Position numbers and translations under genes: made by a program | Notes under the pieces: generated by a model | Told to the model about the DNA's origin: nothing | Databases searched by the model: none | Seen by the model: only the letters and a program-made list of their open reading frames with translations | Part shown: positions 40,303-51,640 of the stretch, piece after piece | Layout of the letters: the number at the start of each line of letters is the position of its first letter | Numbering within the stretch: position 1 is the first letter of the stretch | NCBI GenBank assembly: GCA_016791265.1 | Contig: JAEUMY010000013.1 | Coordinates: 62,001-126,000 of the forward strand | Origin: Betaproteobacteria bacterium | GTDB lineage: Bacteria > Pseudomonadota > Gammaproteobacteria > Burkholderiales > Usitatibacteraceae | DNA: 64,000 bases | Direction of reading: 5' to 3'

Positions 40303-41405
40303 TTCAGCACTCCCGTGCAAGCAGCCGCGCAGTGCGCGGTCGCGTCCGGCTTGCCCAGCGCCCGCGCCTTTTCCGCCATCGCCTGCAAGACATCGCGTGT
40401 CAGTGACTTCAGCATGTCCGCAAGCTTCTGCGGCGCGGTCTCCTTCTGCTGCGCGATGCGCGCCGCGCCCTGATCGGCCAAGAACGCGGCGTTGTGTGTT
40501 TGCTCGTCCTCAACCGCGTAAGGCAGCGGAATGAAGATCGCCGCGACACCGGCCGCCGCCACCTCGGCCACGGTCATCGCGCCTGCGCGGCAGATGATCA
40601 CGTCGCACCAGTCATAGCGCGCCGCCATGTCGTCGATGTAAGGCAGCACATCGGCCGTGACGCCGGTTGCGGTGTACAAGGCATTCAATTCATCGAACAG
40701 CTTGGCGCCGGATTGATGCACGACCTGCGGGCGATCCGCGACCGCCATCGCGGCCAGCGCTTCAACCACCAACTTGTTCATGCCTTGCGCACCCAGACTG
40801 CCGCCGACCACCAGCACGCGCAACGGCCCTGAACGACCGGCATAGCGTTGTGCGGGCGCTGCAATCGCCGCGATATCGGCGCGCACGGGGTTGCCCAGCC
40901 ACTGCGGGTTGCCCGGCTTCGGCAGCAGCTTGGGCAGCGCATTCTTGATGGGCTTGTCGTAGGCGTTCGGGAATCCAACCAACACCCGATCCGCGATGAC
41001 TGCCAGCACGCGATTGGCGAGCCCCGCCACCGCATTGGATTCGTGGATCACCAGCGGCGCGCCGTAGAGGACGGCCATCATGCCGCCGGGAAACGTGACG
41101 TACCCGCCCATGCCGAGCGCCACATCCGGCTTCACGCGCAACATGACCCGCCAGCACTGCCAGAAGGCGCGCAGCAAGTTGAGCGGCAGCAGCAGCCAGC
41201 GCACGACACCCTTGCCGCGAAGCCCGGAGAAGGTGATGCGCTCCAGCGGATAACCCGCCTTGGCGACCAGCGTGTTCTCGATGCCTTCAGGCGTACCGAG
41301 CCACACGATGCGCCAGCCTTGTGACGCGAGTTCACCGACAATGCTGAGTCCCGGGTAAACATGTCCACCGGTGCCCGCGGCCATGACGAGAAGTGTCCGG
41401 CTCAT
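40299..41405 (-). CDS. murG: Lipid II synthase MurG (GlcNAc transferase)
   Basis: A 368-residue GT28 glycosyltransferase at the inner membrane that adds GlcNAc to lipid [14 protein letters not shown] is the glycine-rich N-terminal loop, [14 protein letters not shown] the donor-domain linker, [13 protein letters not shown] and [16 protein letters not shown] the UDP-GlcNAc site. It overlaps ftsW and murC by 4 bases each. Confidence 0.97.
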   Translation of the reverse strand: MSRTLLVMAAGTGGHVYPGLSIVGELASQGWRIVWLGTPEGIENTLVAKAGYPLERITFSGLRGKGVVRWLLLPLNLLRAFWQCWRVMLRVKPDVALGMGGYVTFPGGMMAVLYGAPLVIHESNAVAGLANRVLAVIADRVLVGFPNAYDKPIKNALPKLLPKPGNPQWLGNPVRADIAAIAAPAQRYAGRSGPLRVLVVGGSLGAQGMNKLVVEALAAMAVADRPQVVHQSGAKLFDELNALYTATGVTADVLPYIDDMAARYDWCDVIICRAGAMTVAEVAAAGVAAIFIPLPYAVEDEQTHNAAFLADQGAARIAQQKETAPQKLADMLKSLTRDVLQAMAEKARALGKPDATAHCAAACTGVLK

Positions 41406-42553
41406 GCGCGCCTCCCGCGCATGAGCGCCCTGTTCTCATAGTCAATCCGCAACAACACCGCGACCGCCACGCAATTGATCACGATGCCGGTGCCGCCATA
41501 CGACAGGAACGGAAGCGTGAGGCCCTTGGTCGGCAGCAACCCCATGTTCACGCCCATGTTGATGAAGGTCTGCACCGACAGCCAGAGGGCGATGCCTTGG
41601 GCGACCAGTGCCGCGAAATACCGCTCCAGCGATGCCGACTGACGGCCCACCAGAAACGCGCGCCACACCAGCCAGACGAAGAGTGCGACCACGGCCAACA
41701 CGCCAAGCAAGCCCAGCTCTTCGGCGATGACGGCCATCAGAAAATCGGTGTGCGCTTCGGGCAGATAGAAGAGTTTTTCCACACTCGCGCCCAGCCCCAC
41801 GCCAAACCACTCGCCGCGCCCAAACGCGATGAGGGAATGCGAGAGCTGATAGCCCTTGCCATACGCATCCGCCCACGGGTCCATGAAACCCAACACGCGC
41901 TGCAGACGATAGGGCGAGAGCAAAATGAGCGCCACGAACGCGCAGAGCAGCAGCATGATGAGGCCGGCGAAGAGGCGCCAGTTCAAACCGCCCAAAAACA
42001 GGATGCCCATGGCGATGGTGGTGATGACCACGAATGCGCCGAAGTCGGGCTGCATGAGCAGCAGTCCGCCCGCCAGGAACATCACGCCGAACATGGGCAG
42101 GAAGCCGCGCTTGAAATCCTGCATGAATGCGGCCTTGCGCACGGTGTAATCCGCCGCATACAGCACCACGGCGAGCTTCATCAATTCGGACGGCTGGAAA
42201 TTGGTGATGCCCAGCGGCAGCCAACGGCGCGAACCGTTCACCGTCACGCCAACGCCGGGAATGAGCACCAGCAGCAGCGTGAGAATGCAGGCGAGGAACA
42301 GAAAGGGCGCGCCACGCTGCAACCAGGCCACTGGAATCTGGAAGGCGATGACCGCCGCCACCACACCGATGGCGATGAACATGCCCTGCCGTATCAGGTA
42401 GTAGTGCGAGCGAAATCCGGTGAGCCGCGACATCTCCGCCGTTGCGATGGACGCGGAGTAGACCATCACGAAACCGATGGCGAGCAACGCCACCGCGCTC
42501 CACAGCAGCGAGAGATCGACTTCGGACATGGGGCGATTGGGGGCGTAGAGCAT
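41402..42553 (-). CDS. ftsW: Lipid II polymerase FtsW
   Basis: A 383-residue SEDS-family protein with about ten membrane helices; it polymerises septal glycan with Fts[23 protein letters not shown] (read in parts) is the SEDS signature and holds the catalytic-loop region; [20 protein letters not shown] closes the protein. The ATG at 42553 overlaps the murD stop (TGATG). An open 13-codon extension is rejected because it runs into murD. Confidence 0.96.
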   Translation of the reverse strand: MLYAPNRPMSEVDLSLLWSAVALLAIGFVMVYSASIATAEMSRLTGFRSHYYLIRQGMFIAIGVVAAVIAFQIPVAWLQRGAPFLFLACILTLLLVLIPGVGVTVNGSRRWLPLGITNFQPSELMKLAVVLYAADYTVRKAAFMQDFKRGFLPMFGVMFLAGGLLLMQPDFGAFVVITTIAMGILFLGGLNWRLFAGLIMLLLCAFVALILLSPYRLQRVLGFMDPWADAYGKGYQLSHSLIAFGRGEWFGVGLGASVEKLFYLPEAHTDFLMAVIAEELGLLGVLAVVALFVWLVWRAFLVGRQSASLERYFAALVAQGIALWLSVQTFINMGVNMGLLPTKGLTLPFLSYGGTGIVINCVAVAVLLRIDYENRALMRGRRA

Positions 42554-43953
42554 CAGTGCGACGCTCCCTGCTTTGCGAGCCCGGCCACGCACGCTGCGAA
42601 TATTCGCCCACGCTCCTTGTAGTTCTCGAACATGTCGAAGCTGGCACAGGCGGGCGAGAGCAGCACCGCATCCCCGGCTTGCGCAAGGCCAGCGGATTGG
42701 CGCACCGCCTCTTGCATGCTGCCCGCATGAACCAGCGGCACACCACTCCCGGCAAGCGTGGCGTCGATCTTCGGCGCATCGCGGCCGATGAGCACGACGG
42801 CGCGGGCATGCGCCAGCACCGGGTCGCGCAACGGTGAGAAGTCCTGATCCTTGCCCACGCCGCCGGCGATGAGCACCACGGGCTGGGTCATGCCGTTCAA
42901 GGCCGCGACGGTGGCGCCGACATTGGTGCCCTTGGAATCGTCATACCAGCGGACTCCGCCAAACTCGCCCACCAGCTCGGTGCGATGCGACAGCCCCTTG
43001 AATCCGCGCAGGCCCTCCGCGAGGTCACGCAGCGGCAGGTCCAGCGCACGGCAGAGTGCGACAGCAGCCATCGCATTGGCAGCGTTGTGAAGGCCGGGCA
43101 GTGGCAAATCCTCCATGCCGATGAACGCATCATGGTTCTCGCAGAGCGCCTGCTTGCCCGAGCACATTCCAAACTCATCGGCGCCGCGCGGATGATCCAG
43201 ACCGAACGTCATGACCCGCCTACCGGCCTCACGCATGGCCATGCTGGCGGGGTCGTCGCGATTCAGAATCTGCACCGCCGCGTTTGCGAATATTCGCTGC
43301 TTGGCCGCGGCGTAGTCCGCCATGCTGGCATAGCGATCCAGGTGATCCTGCGACAGGTTCAGCATCGCGGCGGCATCGAGCCGCAGCGACGACGTGGTTT
43401 CCAGCTGAAAGCTGGACAGCTCCAGCACCCAGGCGTCCGGCATGCCGTTCACTTCGGCCGCGTTGTCCGCGTCCGCCAGCGCATCCAGCACCGGCGTGCC
43501 GATGTTGCCGGCGACAACCGTGCGCAAGCCTGCGGCGCGACACATCGCGCCGGCCATGGCGGTGACCGTGGACTTGCCGTTGGAGCCGGTGATGCCAATC
43601 ACTTTGCCGGGCCTCCCCTGGCTTTCGAGGAGGCGGCCGAAAAGCTCGACATCCCCAATGATTTCCTGCCCCGCTGCTTTTGCGCGCGCGACGGCCGGGT
43701 CACACGCGGGCCCTGCAACGGCCACCCCTGGGCTCGCGACGGCAAGTTCGGTGTCGCCAAATAAGGCATCGGTGAAGGCGCCAAGATGACATTCGATGTC
43801 CGCATGCTCATCTGCAAGGCGAGCCAGTCCCGGAGGAGTTGGTCGGGTATCGGCAACGCGAACACGAGCACCCGCGCGGGCGGCCCACCGGACGACCGAC
43901 AGTCCGGTGTCACCAAGGCCAAGAACCAGAATTTTCTTGCCATGCCAGTCCAC
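42553..43953 (-). CDS. murD: UDP-N-acetylmuramoylalanine--D-glutamate ligase
   Basis: A 466-residue Mur ligase that adds D-Glu. It shows [14 protein letters not shown] at the N-terminus, [16 protein letters not shown] as the ATP loop, LELSSFQLE, and [16 protein letters not shown]. The start is the GTG at 43953, 14 bases after the mraY stop; the frame is open far upstream through mraY, but that reading is not protein-like. Two iterated palindrome copies lie in it, both read as RIFA. Confidence 0.95.
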   Translation of the reverse strand: MDWHGKKILVLGLGDTGLSVVRWAARAGARVRVADTRPTPPGLARLADEHADIECHLGAFTDALFGDTELAVASPGVAVAGPACDPAVARAKAAGQEIIGDVELFGRLLESQGRPGKVIGITGSNGKSTVTAMAGAMCRAAGLRTVVAGNIGTPVLDALADADNAAEVNGMPDAWVLELSSFQLETTSSLRLDAAAMLNLSQDHLDRYASMADYAAAKQRIFANAAVQILNRDDPASMAMREAGRRVMTFGLDHPRGADEFGMCSGKQALCENHDAFIGMEDLPLPGLHNAANAMAAVALCRALDLPLRDLAEGLRGFKGLSHRTELVGEFGGVRWYDDSKGTNVGATVAALNGMTQPVVLIAGGVGKDQDFSPLRDPVLAHARAVVLIGRDAPKIDATLAGSGVPLVHAGSMQEAVRQSAGLAQAGDAVLLSPACASFDMFENYKERGRIFAACVAGLAKQGASH

Positions 43954-43967
43954 CTCTATCTCGACTT

Positions 43968-45053
43968 TTATCTCAGTTTCAACGTGGACAACCCGAACAG
44001 CACCAGCATCATCGTGATGATCCAGAACCTGACAACGACCTGGTTCTCCTTCCAGCCCTTCAACTCGAAGTGGTGATGCAAGGGCGCCATGCGGAACACG
44101 CGCTTGCCCGTGAGCTTGAAGCTGGCCACCTGGATCATCACGGAGAGGGTTTCCACCACGAACACGCCGGCCATGATGAAGAGCACGATCTCCTGGCGGA
44201 CGATGAGTGCCACGATGCCGAGCGCGGCACCCAGCGCCAACGCGCCGACATCGCCCATGAACACTTCCGCCGGATAGGCGTTGAACCAGAGGAAGGCGAG
44301 CCCCGCGCCCGCGATCGCGCCCATCACCACACACAGTTCGCCCGAACCCGCGATGTAGGGAAAGTTGAGGTACTTCGCGAACACCACGTTGCCCGAGACG
44401 TAGGCGAACACGGCCAGCGCGCTCGCGATCATCACCGTCGGCATGATGGCGAGGCCGTCGAGACCATCGGTGAGGTTCACCGCGTTTGACGTGCCGACGA
44501 CCACGAAGAAGCCGAGAATGATGAACCCGGCCACACCCAGCGGAATCGCCACCGTCTTGAAGAACGGCACGATCAGTTCCGTCTGCTGGGGCAGGTTGGC
44601 CTGATAGGCGAGATAGGACACGGCAACGAGTGCGATGACCGACTGCCAGAAGAATTTGGCGCGCGCCGACAGCCCCTTGGGATTCCTGTGGACCACCTTG
44701 CGGTAGTCGTCGACCCAGCCCACCGCGCCGAAGCCGATGGTGGTGAGCAGCACCGTCCACATGTACTTGTTGGAGAGGTCGCCCCACAGGAGCGTGGTCA
44801 CCACCACCGATGTGAGGATGAGCGCGCCGCCCATGGTGGGTGTGCCGGCCTTCACCAGGTGCGTCTGCGGGCCGTCGTCACGCACGGACTGGCCGATTTT
44901 CATCTCGGTGAGCTTCCGGATCATCCACGGCCCGATCACGAACGAGATCACGAGAGACGTCATCGCCGCGAGCACGGTGCGCAGCGTGATGTAGGTGAAG
45001 ACATTGAAGGTGCGAATGTCGCGGGCCAGCCACTCCGCCAGTTCGAGCAGCAT
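43968..45053 (-). CDS. mraY: Phospho-N-acetylmuramoyl-pentapeptide transferase MraY
   Basis: A 361-residue integral membrane enzyme with ten helices that makes lipid [21 protein letters not shown] holds the Asp pair and [13 protein letters not shown] the nucleotide region; the last [19 protein letters not shown] (in part) is the HHH motif. The ATG overlaps the murF stop (TGATG). Confidence 0.97.
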   Translation of the reverse strand: MLLELAEWLARDIRTFNVFTYITLRTVLAAMTSLVISFVIGPWMIRKLTEMKIGQSVRDDGPQTHLVKAGTPTMGGALILTSVVVTTLLWGDLSNKYMWTVLLTTIGFGAVGWVDDYRKVVHRNPKGLSARAKFFWQSVIALVAVSYLAYQANLPQQTELIVPFFKTVAIPLGVAGFIILGFFVVVGTSNAVNLTDGLDGLAIMPTVMIASALAVFAYVSGNVVFAKYLNFPYIAGSGELCVVMGAIAGAGLAFLWFNAYPAEVFMGDVGALALGAALGIVALIVRQEIVLFIMAGVFVVETLSVMIQVASFKLTGKRVFRMAPLHHHFELKGWKENQVVVRFWIITMMLVLFGLSTLKLR

Positions 45054-46456
45054 CAGTGCGTTCCTCCGTCGAATCCCACCGCGATCCGCTCCACCACGCG
45101 TTCCATTTTCATGAAACGCGAGCCCTTGACCAGCACGGTCGTGCGCTCATCCATGTGCCTGCGCAGCTCGTCGGCCAACTCAGTCACGTCGTCGAAATGC
45201 CAAGCATTGGCGGCGAGCTGCATCACCGTGTGTTCGGTGAGTTTTCCGATCGCGAAAAGACCGTCCAGTCCCGCACCCTTGATGTAGTCGCCGATCTCGT
45301 TGTGCATGCGCACTTCGTCCGCTCCCAGCTCGCCCATGTCACCCAGCACCAGGATGCGGCGTCCCTTGCGATGCGCCAGAACGTCGATGGCCGCGCGCAC
45401 GGAATCGGGATTGGCGTTGTAGGCGTCGTGGATCACCAGCGCGCCGTTGTCGCCCTGCAGGGTCTGCATGCGGCCCGGCACGCCGTGGAAGCGCTGGAAA
45501 CCATCGCGAATATTCGCAAGCGGGACGCCAAGCGCGATCGCGCCCGCCGCCGCGGCCAACGCGTTGCGCAGATTGTGCTCACCGGGCACGGCGAGCTTCA
45601 CGTCGATGCTTTCGCCGCGATGGTGGATCACGAGACTGTCATCGCTGAACACGCCTTGCACATCATCTTCCGGGAGCACGCCGAAGGTGAGGGGCGTGAC
45701 GCCGGGGAGCGCTTTCACGATGTCCTGCCAGTAAGCGCCGAAGCGGTCATGACGATTGATGACCGCGATGCCATTTGGCTTCAGGCCGGCGTAAATCTCG
45801 CCCTTGGCCTGCGCGATGGCTTCACGCGAACCCAGCTCGCCGATATGCGCCGTGCCGGCGTTGATGACCAGCGCCACGTCAGGCTCGGCCAGGTGAGTGA
45901 GGTAGTCGATCTCGCCCAGATGGTTCATGCCCATCTCGATGACCGCGTGACGATGCCAGGTGCGCAGCTTCAGCAGTGTCAGCGGCACGCCGATGTCGTT
46001 GTTGAGATTGCCCTCGGTCGCCAGCACGCTTCCGGCATCGCCCCCATGCACGGCGAGGATGCCGCGCAGCATCTCTTTGGTTGTCGTCTTGCCGTTGCTG
46101 CCGGTGAGCGCGATGAGTGGCAGGTCGAAGCGGCGCCGCCACCATCGGGCCAGCAGGCCCAGGGCGATGCGGGTGTCGGGGACGACGATCTGCGGAACCA
46201 TGGCACTGCCCGACAGGATGGACGGCAAAGCGCGCGACACGAGCACCGCCGAGGCGCCGGATTGCGCCGCCTTCATGGCGAAATCATGGCCGTCGAAGTT
46301 GGGGCCGGTGAGCGCCACGAATAGATCACCCGGCTCCACAGCGCGGCTGTCGGTGCTGACGCGGGAAACGCCAGCATCCCCACCAATGAGCTGCGCTTGC
46401 AACGCGGTGGCGGCTTCGGACGCCTGCATCATGAACATCGCATCCATGGCGTTCAT
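45053..46456 (-). CDS. murF: UDP-MurNAc-tripeptide--D-Ala-D-Ala ligase
   Basis: A 467-residue Mur ligase that adds D-Ala-D-Ala to the tripeptide. [16 protein letters not shown] is the UDP domain start, [15 protein letters not shown] the ATP loop, and [15 protein letters not shown] the third-domain contact. It starts at ATG 46456 overlapping the murE stop. An iterated palindrome copy encodes ANIR. Confidence 0.97.
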   Translation of the reverse strand: MNAMDAMFMMQASEAATALQAQLIGGDAGVSRVSTDSRAVEPGDLFVALTGPNFDGHDFAMKAAQSGASAVLVSRALPSILSGSAMVPQIVVPDTRIALGLLARWWRRRFDLPLIALTGSNGKTTTKEMLRGILAVHGGDAGSVLATEGNLNNDIGVPLTLLKLRTWHRHAVIEMGMNHLGEIDYLTHLAEPDVALVINAGTAHIGELGSREAIAQAKGEIYAGLKPNGIAVINRHDRFGAYWQDIVKALPGVTPLTFGVLPEDDVQGVFSDDSLVIHHRGESIDVKLAVPGEHNLRNALAAAAGAIALGVPLANIRDGFQRFHGVPGRMQTLQGDNGALVIHDAYNANPDSVRAAIDVLAHRKGRRILVLGDMGELGADEVRMHNEIGDYIKGAGLDGLFAIGKLTEHTVMQLAANAWHFDDVTELADELRRHMDERTTVLVKGSRFMKMERVVERIAVGFDGGTH

Positions 46457-47961
46457 GCCTTGCCTCCGGAGGCGAATTTCTCCAGCGCCTCGCCAGCGAC
46501 AGCGAGATCGCTGAAGGGATGCTTGACACCCTTGATGTCCTGATACGGTTCGTGGCCCTTGCCCGCGATCAGCACCACATCACCCGGTGCGGCCTCACGC
46601 AGCGCGGCGAAAATGGCGGCGCGGCGATCCTCGATCACGAGACGGTCGGCCCCACCCGCGCCGCCCATGCCGGCGATGATGTCGTCCAGAATCTGGTGCG
46701 CGGGCTCGCTGCGCGGATTGTCGCTGGTGACAATGACGCGGTTGGCGAGACGCGATGCGATCTCGCCCATCACAGGACGCTTGCCGCGGTCGCGATCTCC
46801 GCCGCAGCCGAAGACGCAAAAGAGACGATGCCCCGCGGCCACAGTGGGCTTCAGCGCGGAGAGCGCCTTCTCCAGCGCGTCAGGCGTGTGGGCGTAGTCG
46901 ATGACCACGGTGGGCTTGCGTGCGGCCGGGCCACCCACGACCTGCATGCGCCCTGCGACCGGGCGGCGCGCGGCGGCGGCCTCCGCCGCCTTGGGCAACG
47001 GCACGCCGGCGGCGAGCAACACACCCAGCACGCCCAGCAGATTCAGCACGTTGAAGTGACCGACCAGTGTGCTGCGAATATTCGCATCACCCCTGGGCGT
47101 CTTCACCTTGAGTTCAAAACCGGACCCATCCATGCGCTCGATGTGGGCGGCGATGTCGCCGGTGCCGATGCCATGGGTCAGCGTTCGCACGCCGCGCTTG
47201 GCGCAGTCCAGCGCCAGCTTCTGCCCGAATGCATCGTCGATGTTGATCACCGCATGCTTCAGCCCCGGCATCGAGAAGAGCTTCGCCTTGGCCGCGCCAT
47301 AGGCGTCCATGCTGCCGTGATAGTCGAGGTGATCGCGCGTGAGATTGGTGAAAAGCGCGATGGTGAATTTGACGCCGTCCACGCGATGCTGATCCAGGCC
47401 GTGGCTGGAGACTTCCATCGCGCATGCTTCCGCACCCGCGGCGCGCAGGTTGGCGAGCGAACGCTGCACCACGATGGCATCCGGCGTCGTGTTGCCGCTT
47501 TCGATCAGCTGACCCGGGAAGCCGGCGCCCAGCGTACCGATGACGCCGGCTTTCCGTCCGCAGTCGGTGAGCGATTCCGCGATCCAGGTGCTGGTCGAGG
47601 TCTTGCCATTGGTGCCGGTCACGCCGACCATCAGCAGGTCCTCCGATGGCCGGCCGAAGAGATCACCGGCGATGCGGCTGATCTGGCGCTTCAGGTCCGG
47701 CACTGCGAGATGCGGCACCGGGCAATCGGCGAGCGTGAATCCGCCTTCGGGGTCCCACAAGATCGCGGCAGCGCCACGCTTCACCGCGTCAGCGATGAAT
47801 TTGCGGCCATCCGCACTCACGCCCGGATATGCAACGAACGCGCACGCGGCATCGACCGCGCGGCTGTCGGCGGTGACATTGCGAATATTCGCACTGACCA
47901 GCCATTGCGCGGCGGGATGGGCGGACGCGGGATCGAAGGCGGGATGGAAAGCGCTCATCAT
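46453..47961 (-). CDS. murE: UDP-MurNAc-L-Ala-D-Glu--meso-diaminopimelate ligase
   Basis: A 502-residue Mur ligase. GVTGTNGKTSTSTWIAE is the ATP loop, and SDNPRSEPA carries the DNPR motif that marks meso-diaminopimelate (not lysine) as the added residue, so the peptidoglycan is the Gram-negative type. Start ATG at 47961 or the next ATG, with AGGTAGG before. Two iterated palindrome copies encode ANIR. Confidence 0.97.
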   Translation of the reverse strand: MMSAFHPAFDPASAHPAAQWLVSANIRNVTADSRAVDAACAFVAYPGVSADGRKFIADAVKRGAAAILWDPEGGFTLADCPVPHLAVPDLKRQISRIAGDLFGRPSEDLLMVGVTGTNGKTSTSTWIAESLTDCGRKAGVIGTLGAGFPGQLIESGNTTPDAIVVQRSLANLRAAGAEACAMEVSSHGLDQHRVDGVKFTIALFTNLTRDHLDYHGSMDAYGAAKAKLFSMPGLKHAVINIDDAFGQKLALDCAKRGVRTLTHGIGTGDIAAHIERMDGSGFELKVKTPRGDANIRSTLVGHFNVLNLLGVLGVLLAAGVPLPKAAEAAAARRPVAGRMQVVGGPAARKPTVVIDYAHTPDALEKALSALKPTVAAGHRLFCVFGCGGDRDRGKRPVMGEIASRLANRVIVTSDNPRSEPAHQILDDIIAGMGGAGGADRLVIEDRRAAIFAALREAAPGDVVLIAGKGHEPYQDIKGVKHPFSDLAVAGEALEKFASGGKA

Positions 47962-47963
47962 TC

Positions 47964-49772
47964 CTACCTCAGCCTTGGCGAAGGGCCGGCGCCCTTCGCA
48001 ACCTGAACACTCACCAGTTCCGCTCGCGGGGAGGGGGTCGGAGGAGAAGGCGCCGAATCGACGGTGGCGCGACGCAAGATGCCGCTCGTCTCCGCATCAG
48101 GCGGCACGTTGGCGTTGCGCAACGCGCCCGCCATGATGCCGGCGAACACGGGGGCCGCCACATCGCCGCCGTAGTACTTGCCCGCACCCGGCTCGTCGAT
48201 GGACACGGCGATGATGAAGCGCGGATCGGAGACCGGGCCATAGCCGCAGAAAAAGGCCACGTGCTGATCATCCACATAGCGGCCGTTCACGAGCTTTCGC
48301 GCCGTGCCGGTCTTGCCGGCCAGGCGATAGCCGGGCACCTGGCCCTTGGTCGCCGTGCCGCCCGGTTGCACTACCGTTTCCAGCATGGCCGACATCATCT
48401 CGGCGGTCGCGGGTTTCAGAATCTGCCTGCCGATGGGAAGACTGTCTCTCTTCTGGAACGTGACCGGCAGTAGCTGCCCATTGTTGGTGAAGAGCGTGTA
48501 TGCGCGCGCCAACTGCAGCAGGCTCACGTTGAGGCCATAGCCATACGACATCGTCGCCTGCTCGATGGGCTTCCAGGTTTTCCAGGCCCGCAGCTTGCCG
48601 GTGGCTTCGCCGGGAAATCCTGTGCGTGGCGGCGTGCCAAAACCGAGCTCGCTGTAGAGCGTCCAGAGCTTTTCCGCCGGCAGTTGCAGCGCCAGCTTGG
48701 CCGTGCCGATGTTGGACGATTTCTGAATGATCTCGGCCACGGTCATGGCATCACGCGGATGCGCGTCGGTGATGGTGTTGGGCCCGAGCTGCCAGGTGCT
48801 GCCAGTCTGAAACAGGGTGTCGCGTTTCACCGTGCCCGCCTCCAACGCCGCGGCCACCGCGAAAGGCTTGAACGTCGAACCGGGCTCGAAGACATCCGTC
48901 ACGCTGCGATTGCGCGTTTGGCCGCCCTTCATCGTCGCGCGGTTGTTGGGGTTGTAGTCCGGCTGGTTCACCAGCGCCAGCACCTCGCCCGTCTGCGCAT
49001 CCAGCACGACGGCCGCACCACCCTTGGCGCGGTTGGCGGCGACGGCGTCCTTCAATTCCTTGTGCGCGATGTACTGCAGCTTGTGGTCGATAGACAGTGT
49101 CAGCGGCGAGCCGTCGCGCGGCGCGCGCAGATGCTGGATGTCCTCGACGATGCGGCCACGGCGGTCTTTGATGACGCGGCGGCTGCCCGGTTGGCCGGCG
49201 AGCTGGCGTTGCTGCGCCAGCTCGATGCCTTCCTGGCCGTTGTCATCCACGCCGGTGAAGCCGATGACATGGGCCATCACTTCACCTTGCGGATAGAAGC
49301 GGCGGAATTCGCGCTGCTGGAACACGCCGGGAATCTTGAGCGCCATGGCTTTCGCCGCCTGCTCCGGCGAAATCTGGCGCTTCAGCCAGACGAAAGTCTT
49401 GTCCTCGTCGGCAAGCTTCGCGTCGATTTCCTTCAGCTCCATGCCGAGCGCACGGCCCAATTGCTTTTTCTGATCGGCGGTGAGCTCCGCTTCGGACGGG
49501 CTGATCCAGATCGACTCGACCGGCGTGCTGATGGCGAGCGGCACACCGTTGCGATCCAGGATGGGGCCGCGCGACGCGGGCATTTCGACCACGCGGGTGA
49601 AGCGCGCTTCACCCTTGGCCTGGAGGAACTCGGTGTTGAGGCCTTGCAGATAGAACGCTCTCGCCGCCAGCGTGGCGAACCCCGTCAGCAACAGAATGAT
49701 GAGCAAACGCGCGCGCCAGCCCTGCAGCTTCAGCTGCAACGCGGGGTTGACTCTGGTGGAGGCATGGTTCAT
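47964..49772 (-). CDS. ftsI: Peptidoglycan D,D-transpeptidase FtsI (PBP3)
   Basis: A 602-residue septal transpeptidase. One N-terminal membrane helix (about 22-42) is followed by a pedestal domain (VEMPASRGPILDRNGVPLA) and the penicillin-binding domain with SxxK in GSTFKPFAV, SSN in IIQKSSNIG, and KTG in LAGKTGTARK. The C-terminal extension is Ser/Pro-rich. The gene starts at ATG 49772 overlapping ftsL. Confidence 0.97.
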   Translation of the reverse strand: MNHASTRVNPALQLKLQGWRARLLIILLLTGFATLAARAFYLQGLNTEFLQAKGEARFTRVVEMPASRGPILDRNGVPLAISTPVESIWISPSEAELTADQKKQLGRALGMELKEIDAKLADEDKTFVWLKRQISPEQAAKAMALKIPGVFQQREFRRFYPQGEVMAHVIGFTGVDDNGQEGIELAQQRQLAGQPGSRRVIKDRRGRIVEDIQHLRAPRDGSPLTLSIDHKLQYIAHKELKDAVAANRAKGGAAVVLDAQTGEVLALVNQPDYNPNNRATMKGGQTRNRSVTDVFEPGSTFKPFAVAAALEAGTVKRDTLFQTGSTWQLGPNTITDAHPRDAMTVAEIIQKSSNIGTAKLALQLPAEKLWTLYSELGFGTPPRTGFPGEATGKLRAWKTWKPIEQATMSYGYGLNVSLLQLARAYTLFTNNGQLLPVTFQKRDSLPIGRQILKPATAEMMSAMLETVVQPGGTATKGQVPGYRLAGKTGTARKLVNGRYVDDQHVAFFCGYGPVSDPRFIIAVSIDEPGAGKYYGGDVAAPVFAGIMAGALRNANVPPDAETSGILRRATVDSAPSPPTPSPRAELVSVQVAKGAGPSPRLR

Positions 49773-50047
49773 GGCTTCGGCTCCAATACAACCACTGCCG
49801 TCTTGCCCGGCTCAGGCGTGCGCATGCCGAGCTCGGCCACGGCTTTCTGCTCGATGCGCTTCGGCTTGGCCAGCGTCTGGCTTTCCAGTTGCAGTTCGCG
49901 CCACTCCTGGTCCAGTTTGCGTGCGGACTCCTGCTCTTTCTCGAGATCGATGAAGAGCTTGCGCGACTGGTGCTGCGACGTGATGACCGAGAGGGCGCAG
50001 CCGATCAGCACGATGAGCAGGAGGAAGTTGATGCGCGTCCACATCAT
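49769..50047 (-). CDS. ftsL: Cell division protein FtsL
   Basis: A 92-residue bitopic protein: a membrane helix (about 5-23, FLLLIVLIGCALSVI) and a periplasmic leucine-zipper coiled coil (LFIDLEKEQESARKLDQEW). It joins FtsB and FtsQ to activate FtsW-FtsI. The ATG at 50047 overlaps the rsmH stop (TGATG); a TTG three bases upstream is less likely. Sequence is poorly conserved, but position, size and topology are decisive. Confidence 0.93.
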   Translation of the reverse strand: MMWTRINFLLLIVLIGCALSVITSQHQSRKLFIDLEKEQESARKLDQEWRELQLESQTLAKPKRIEQKAVAELGMRTPEPGKTAVVVLEPKP

Positions 50048-51012
50048 CAATGGCTCCAGGCCACGTGAGTGCGCTCGGCCACGCGCATGATCGCGCTGCG
50101 CGAGCGCGGATTGGCCGCGACTTCCTCGTCGGACGGCTTGATGGCCCTGCCGACCAGAGTCAGCTTCGCGACATTCACCTCACCCGCACGCACCGGCAGT
50201 CGGTCGGGCAGGTGATCCGCCTTGGCCTCGTGCGCCATGAAGCGCTTCACGATGCGGTCTTCCAGCGAGTGGAAGCTGATGACCACGAGGCGGCCCTCGG
50301 GTTTCAACAGCTTCACGCACTGCGGCAGGACTATCTGGAGCTCTTCAAGCTCTTGATTGATGAAAATCCGAATAGCCTGAAAGCTGCGGGTCGCGGGGTG
50401 TTGCCCCGGCTCGCGCGTGCGGACCGCTTCGCCCACGAGCGAGGCAAGTTCGCCGGTCCGCCGAATACGTCCGCGCTGCCTTGCCGCAACAATCGTTCTT
50501 GCAATCTGTTTAGCAAACCGTTCTTCACCGTACTCACGGATGACCTCCCTGATTTCTTCTTCGGGCGCCGTGGCCAACCACTCCTCGGCGCTGATGCCGC
50601 GCGTGGTATCCATGCGCATGTCCAATGGCCCGTCATGGCGGAACGAGAATCCGCGGCCGGGGTCATCGAGCTGGGGGGACGAGACCCCCAGGTCAAGCAG
50701 AACGCCATCCACGTGAGCGACGTTGCGCCGCTGGAGCGCTTCGGCCATGCCGCCGAAGGATTCGTGGATGAGTTCAAAGCGCTGATCTGCAAAACCCAGA
50801 CCGGTGGGGACGGATTGGGAAGCAGCGTGCGCAGCGGGGTCGCGATCGAACGCGTAGAGACGTCCCGTGGGGCCGAGACGCGAAAGGATCAGCCGGCTGT
50901 GTCCGCCCCGGCCGAAGGTGCCATCGACATAGACGCCGTTTTCTCTGGGGGCAAGGGCGGCGACAGCTTCATTCTGGAGGACGGTGACATGCTGGAGAGT
51001 GGTGCCGCTCAC
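50047..51012 (-). CDS. rsmH: 16S rRNA (cytosine-1402-N4)-methyltransferase RsmH
   Basis: A 321-residue SAM enzyme that methylates C1402 at the ribosomal P site. [17 protein letters not shown] is the SAM motif; [21 protein letters not shown] (in part) and [15 protein letters not shown] are family signatures. The GTG at 51012 overlaps the mraZ stop (GTGA); the open frame upstream reads through mraZ and is not used. Confidence 0.96.
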   Translation of the reverse strand: MSGTTLQHVTVLQNEAVAALAPRENGVYVDGTFGRGGHSRLILSRLGPTGRLYAFDRDPAAHAASQSVPTGLGFADQRFELIHESFGGMAEALQRRNVAHVDGVLLDLGVSSPQLDDPGRGFSFRHDGPLDMRMDTTRGISAEEWLATAPEEEIREVIREYGEERFAKQIARTIVAARQRGRIRRTGELASLVGEAVRTREPGQHPATRSFQAIRIFINQELEELQIVLPQCVKLLKPEGRLVVISFHSLEDRIVKRFMAHEAKADHLPDRLPVRAGEVNVAKLTLVGRAIKPSDEEVAANPRSRSAIMRVAERTHVAWSH

Positions 51013-51455
51013 AGCGAGAAGCTCTCCATGCCGGGTGGCAGTGAGGGACTGCCGCCGTTGACCAGTTTTTCGAGCTGCGCCTTCCAGCTCTCCACGCTCC
51101 ATATCTCGAAGTGCGTGCCCTGGCCCACGAACATGACCTGCTTGTCGATGTGGGCAAAGTCGCGGAGCTCCGGCGAGACCAGGATGCGGCCCGCGTTGTC
51201 CAGCGCGAATTCCTCGGCGAAACCCACGAGGATGCGCTTCCACACGCTAGCGGTCGGATCGGTTGAAGGGAAAGCCAGCACTTTCTGGCGGATCGGTTCC
51301 CAGGCGGGCGCCGGATAGAGCAAGAGGCAGCCGTGCGGATGCGCGGTCAGCGTGAGACGCCCGCCGCCCGGCAGGGCCAATGGCTCGCGATGCTTCGTCG
51401 GCACCGCCAGTCGGCCTTTTGCATCCAGATTGAGCTGAGACGCCCCTTGAAACAC
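51009..51455 (-). CDS. mraZ: Transcriptional regulator MraZ
   Basis: A 148-residue protein with two AbrB-like halves ([15 protein letters not shown] and [15 protein letters not shown]). MraZ binds repeats of TGGG upstream of its own gene and represses the dcw operon; such repeats are present here (51572-51603). The GTG at 51455 has GGGGGAG before it. It is the first gene of the dcw cluster. Confidence 0.95.
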   Translation of the reverse strand: MFQGASQLNLDAKGRLAVPTKHREPLALPGGGRLTLTAHPHGCLLLYPAPAWEPIRQKVLAFPSTDPTASVWKRILVGFAEEFALDNAGRILVSPELRDFAHIDKQVMFVGQGTHFEIWSVESWKAQLEKLVNGGSPSLPPGMESFSL

Positions 51456-51571
51456 TCTGCTCCCCCGAGCTGTTGTTGGCGTGCGGCAGTCGCATCAACT
51501 GAATGAGCGCATGCCGAAACGCGATCCACCACGGAAAAACCAGACGGCCGGGCTGATTCCTTCAGGAAACG

Positions 51572-51603
51572 CCCCACCGCCCATTTCTCCCACTTTTCCC
51601 CAC
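51572..51603 (-). promoter_or_regulatory. MraZ-box repeats upstream of mraZ
   Basis: On the minus strand, GTGGG (51603-51599), GTGGG (51593-51589), TGGG (51583-51580) and TGGGG (51576-51572) follow each other at 10, 9 and 7 bases. This matches the known MraZ operator of TGGGN repeats with 5-base spacers. They lie downstream of the -10 box, so binding would block the start of transcription. Confidence 0.75.
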
Positions 51604-51611
51604 TTGTGGAC

Positions 51612-51640
51612 ACTATAGGCAGAAAAAAACCCGCGGTCAA
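51612..51640 (-). promoter_or_regulatory. Promoter of the dcw cluster (Pmra)
   Basis: TTGACC (51640-51635) and TATAGT (51617-51612) on the minus strand are exactly 17 bases apart, both with five of six consensus bases. Transcription would start about 8 bases into the MraZ-box repeats. This is the best sigma70 promoter seen in the window. Confidence 0.85.

Noticed and set aside
43954-44787. N-terminal extension of MurD through mraY
   Set aside because: The frame is open but the extension is out of frame with MraY, which is certain, and no MurD has such a region. Start placed at GTG 43953.
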